The translations under genes were made by a program, and so were the position numbers. From positions 1-64,000 of the forward strand of contig JAFZWV010000003.1 of NCBI GenBank assembly GCA_017617035.1: 64,000 nucleotides of DNA, in the 5' to 3' direction. Below are positions 61,630 through 64,000 of the stretch, in pieces. The notes under the pieces are model-generated. The model searched no databases and was not told the origin of the DNA. It saw only the letters and a list, made by a program, of their open reading frames with translations. Source of the stretch: Bacteroidales bacterium. GTDB lineage: Bacteria > Bacteroidota > Bacteroidia > Bacteroidales > UBA932. Numbering within the stretch: the stretch's first letter is position 1; the number at the start of each line of letters is the position of its first letter.

Positions 61630-62835
61630 ATGCAGATTTCGCAAAGAGCTGAAAACATGCCGAGCTCGCCTATACGCAAGCTCGCAAAATATGCCGACGC
61701 CGCAAAGCGCAACGGCATCCATGTCTACCATCTCAACATTGGCCAGCCAGATATCAAGACCCCGGAATGTGCGCTCGAAGCAGTAAAGCACATCGACCGT
61801 TCGATTCTGGAGTACAGCCCTTCCCAGGGTTACAAGGGCCTGCGCACCAAGATGGTCAGCTACTATGCCAACTACGGCATCGACCTGAGCCCAGACGAGA
61901 TTATCATCACCACAGGAGGCTCCGAGGCTGTGATGTTTGCATATATGGCCTGTCTCAACCCGGGCGACGAAATCATAGTCACCGACCCTTCGTATGCCAA
62001 CTACATGGCCTTTGCCATCAGCTGCGGAGCTGTTGTCAAATCGGTAAAAACCTCAATCGAGGACGGCTTCAAACTCCCTCCTATGGAGAAGTTCGAGGAG
62101 CAGATTACCGAAAAGACCAAGGCCATACTCATCTGCAACCCCAACAACCCCACGGGCTACCTTTATAGTAAGAAGGAAATGCTTCGCCTGCGCGATTTGG
62201 TGAAGAAATACAACCTGTATCTGTTCAGCGACGAAGTTTATCGCGAATTCATCTATACTAAGGCCCCTTATATCAGCGCCTGCCACCTCGAAGGGATAGA
62301 GGAGAACGTCGTTCTGATCGACTCTGTCAGTAAGCGCTACAGCGAGTGCGGTATCCGCATCGGAGCGCTCATTACCAAGAACAAGGCGGTACGCGAGGCT
62401 GTCATGAAGTTCTGCCAGGCGCGCCTCAGCCCGCCTCTCATTGGTCAGATTATCGCCGAGGCCAGCCTCTCTACTCCGCAGGAATATATGGACGAAGTCT
62501 ACGACGAGTATCTAAGTCGCCGTAACTTCCTTATCAACGGTCTGAATAAAATCCCTGGTGTGTATTCTCCAACCCCTATGGGAGCATTCTACACTATGGT
62601 CCAGCTCCCGGTCGACGACGCCGAGAAGTTCTGCATGTGGTGTCTGACAGATTTCAGCTACGAAGGCCAGACTGTAATGATGGCTCCGGGCTCTGGCTTC
62701 TACACCGATCCCGCAGAAGGACGCAATCAGGTCCGTATGGCTTATGTGCTGAACAAAGAAGACCTTGGCAAAGCACTCTTAGTGCTGGCTAAAGCTCTGG
62801 AAGAGTACAATCGACAGTCTCAAGCAACGGACTAA
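61630..62835 (+). CDS. Pyridoxal-phosphate aminotransferase, class I/II
   Basis: A 401-aa fold type I enzyme: HLNIGQPDIKTPE (about residues 36-48), TTGGSEAVMFAYMACLNPGDEI, CNPNNPTGYLYSKKEM (about 171), YLFSDEVYREFIY and the PLP-binding Lys in DSVSKRYSECGIRIGAL (about 239). Resembles aspartate aminotransferases (AspC/PatA-type); the substrate pair is not certain. It starts 2 bp after the nitroreductase gene. Its last 47 bp overlap the convergent YiiX-like gene. Confidence 0.9.
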   Translation: MQISQRAENMPSSPIRKLAKYADAAKRNGIHVYHLNIGQPDIKTPECALEAVKHIDRSILEYSPSQGYKGLRTKMVSYYANYGIDLSPDEIIITTGGSEAVMFAYMACLNPGDEIIVTDPSYANYMAFAISCGAVVKSVKTSIEDGFKLPPMEKFEEQITEKTKAILICNPNNPTGYLYSKKEMLRLRDLVKKYNLYLFSDEVYREFIYTKAPYISACHLEGIEENVVLIDSVSKRYSECGIRIGALITKNKAVREAVMKFCQARLSPPLIGQIIAEASLSTPQEYMDEVYDEYLSRRNFLINGLNKIPGVYSPTPMGAFYTMVQLPVDDAEKFCMWCLTDFSYEGQTVMMAPGSGFYTDPAEGRNQVRMAYVLNKEDLGKALLVLAKALEEYNRQSQATD

Positions 62836-63448
62836 CCGACATATCCTGAGGATTTGTTCCGGGTTCGTCCTGGGGAACATCCATACCGAGAAGAGCGAAG
62901 AGCTGCGTCCAATAGACCGGTATTTCGCCCTTTTCGTTTTTCCAGTTCATGGGTTTCTGCTCGAACAGATATTCGTTGTTGGGGCCAAGATAGCTATCCC
63001 TTACAAGTTCAGAGCAGTAGAGGGCCCCGTTGTCAGGAAGGAAGCACATATCGTATGGCTGACCGCAGAAAGACTTTGCCTTTTTGATCCATTCGGCCGC
63101 CAGTCGATTGTCTTTCAACCTTTTGACGATATAGACCGGCTGTTTCCCGTCCTTCAGGGTAAATTGTTTGCGCAAAGTATCCAGAGGGTGTCTGTCGACC
63201 CCGTATTTGATTGTAGCGTCTATCACATAGGGACCGTCTTCGGCTACATCTATTATGGCTATATGGATGAGATTGAGCTGTCCGTCGCCAGTTGCTGCGG
63301 AAATAGCTCCGTCCATCTCGTCTTCAGCAATCGAATAATCTCCGGGAATACCGACAAAAAGGAGGTCTCCCGTTTGCAGACTATCATTGGAAGGCGTGCA
63401 TGCGACTGCAGTCAGCGCCGCCATTAACAGAATGATAACGCGTTTCAT
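62789..63448 (-). CDS. YiiX/YebB-like cysteine hydrolase lipoprotein
   Basis: A 219-aa lipoprotein (lipobox VAC, Cys17 of MKRVIILLMAALTAVAC). Sequence features of the NlpC/P60-like YiiX family are GDLLFVGIPGDYS (about residue 29), HIAIIDVAEDGPYVIDAT (catalytic His), and GALYCSELVRDSYL (catalytic Cys). Such proteins cleave amide bonds in the periplasm; substrate unknown. The start at 63448 was taken because the upstream part of the longest frame is antisense-like and lacks a signal. It lies 38 bp downstream of rfbB. Confidence 0.85.
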   Translation of the reverse strand: MKRVIILLMAALTAVACTPSNDSLQTGDLLFVGIPGDYSIAEDEMDGAISAATGDGQLNLIHIAIIDVAEDGPYVIDATIKYGVDRHPLDTLRKQFTLKDGKQPVYIVKRLKDNRLAAEWIKKAKSFCGQPYDMCFLPDNGALYCSELVRDSYLGPNNEYLFEQKPMNWKNEKGEIPVYWTQLFALLGMDVPQDEPGTNPQDMSVSPLLETVDCTLPEL

Positions 63449-63486
63449 ATCCTCAAAGAATGGCGGGACCTTCCGCAAAATAGGTC

Positions 63487-64000
63487 CTACCTCCCCTTGT
63501 ACATATCCTCGTAGTACTTCTGGTAGTCTCCGGAGGTGACGTTGTCCATCCAGGCCTGGTTCTCCAGGTACCACTTGACTGTCTTCTCGATACCTTCTTC
63601 GAACTGGAGCGAAGGCTCCCAACCGAGCTCGCGCTGGAGCTTCGATGAGTCAATGGCGTAACGAAGGTCGTGTCCTGCGCGGTCCGTCACATAAGTGATG
63701 AGGTCCATGTCTGCACCCTCGGGACGGCCAAGAAGACGATCGACAGTATTGATCAACACCTTGATGATATCGATATTCTTCCACTCGTTGAAACCGCCGA
63801 TGTTATATGTTTCGGCGACGCGTCCTTCGTGGAAAATCAAATCGATGGCGCGGGCGTGATCTTCGACATAAAGCCAGTCGCGGACATTCTCACCCTTTCC
63901 GTATACCGGCAGAGGTTTGCGATGCCTGATATTGTTGATAAACAGAGGGATGAGTTTCTCGGGGAACTGGTAAGGACCGTAGTTGTTCGAGCAGTTGGTC
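63487..64000 (-). CDS. rfbB: dTDP-glucose 4,6-dehydratase, 5' end outside the window
   Basis: The frame is open to the right edge, so 171 C-terminal residues are visible. The segment begins TNCSNNYGPYQFPEKLIP, matching the RfbB core near the catalytic YxxxK region, followed by VYGKGENVRDWLYVEDHARAI and ETYNIGGFNEWKNIDI. The end WYLENQAWMDNV is typical. It converts dTDP-glucose to the 4-keto-6-deoxy sugar for rhamnose and other O-antigen sugars. The start and N-terminal NAD-binding motif lie beyond 64000. The family-typical length would be about 350-380 aa. Confidence 0.95.
   Translation of the reverse strand, partial: TNCSNNYGPYQFPEKLIPLFINNIRHRKPLPVYGKGENVRDWLYVEDHARAIDLIFHEGRVAETYNIGGFNEWKNIDIIKVLINTVDRLLGRPEGADMDLITYVTDRAGHDLRYAIDSSKLQRELGWEPSLQFEEGIEKTVKWYLENQAWMDNVTSGDYQKYYEDMYKGR

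Noticed and set aside
63487..63840. A separate 117-aa protein starting at an internal Met in the rfbB region
   Set aside because: The frame is open to the window edge and upstream residues match RfbB, so the Met is internal.

Overview
The window looks like a stretch of chromosome from a member of the order Bacteroidales, probably an uncultured gut or rumen lineage. The evidence is the -7 promoter boxes of the form TAnnTTTG, a V-type ATPase operon with the DUF2764 subunit, type V (FimA/Mfa) pilus genes, UpxY, YitT, DUF4301, DUF5606, DUF3276 and DUF5683 proteins, and moderately GC-rich, tightly packed genes. No tRNA, rRNA, CRISPR array or intact insertion sequence was recognised. Genes cover nearly everything, mostly in operons with 4-bp ATGA overlaps. 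The only gaps of 200 bp or more are 89-353, 14372-14623 and 41970-42270.

Region by region. 1-353: a truncated ORF, 22-bp tandem repeats and the first copy of an interspersed hairpin repeat. 354-2864: a YitT membrane protein and a hypothetical protein, divergent from a porin. 2866-8564 (minus): a seven-gene operon with an HsdR-N nuclease-like protein, CCA-adding enzyme, asparaginase, a small exported protein, a VTC-type polyphosphate polymerase, DUF4956 and DUF2490. 8603-14371 (plus): a HEPN Abi protein, Xer recombinase, RecF, a DciA-like protein, PdxB and DUF4301. 14624-21664 (plus): the V-ATPase operon E-DUF2764-A-B-D-I-K. 21782-28255: lipid kinase, ParA-ParB-DUF5683, a helix-hairpin-helix outer-membrane protein, Hpt and Adk. 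28258-35662: small enzymes, Obg and PAP2 phosphatase, and Tgt-LptF/G-Dut. 35732-41969: a nucleoside permease, then a minus-strand run of a small SSB followed by three pilus lipoproteins. 42271-47516: housekeeping genes (RimO, DUF5606, CoaE, YbbR, YajC, NusB, DUF3276). 47518-53739: two tandem purine nucleoside phosphorylases, RNase Y, a 6S-like RNA, ZapA, a coiled-coil protein, UpxY and NAD synthase. 53736-64000: 5'-nucleotidase, a beta-barrel protein, Ffh, a phosphatase, a kinase-like phosphotransferase, GdhA, nitroreductase, aminotransferase, a YiiX-like lipoprotein and the 3' part of rfbB.

Two observations stand out. First, three roughly 100-nt hairpin elements (237-345, 14375-14476, 21672-21781) share a structured core of about 50 nt, while their 23-30 bp stems differ completely from locus to locus. 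Each lies in sense orientation 3-8 nt after a stop codon, and the inner stem shows a compensatory base change. I do not recognise this family. Second, in eight divergent gene pairs the two -7 boxes face away from each other at only two spacings (20-21 bp or 29-31 bp), and many genes start only 4-9 nt after the -7 box, suggesting overlapping promoters and leaderless or near-leaderless mRNAs.

Functions were read from motifs, without database searches. Start codons were moved inward from the longest reading frame where a signal peptide, a promoter box or the family's usual N terminus supported it.
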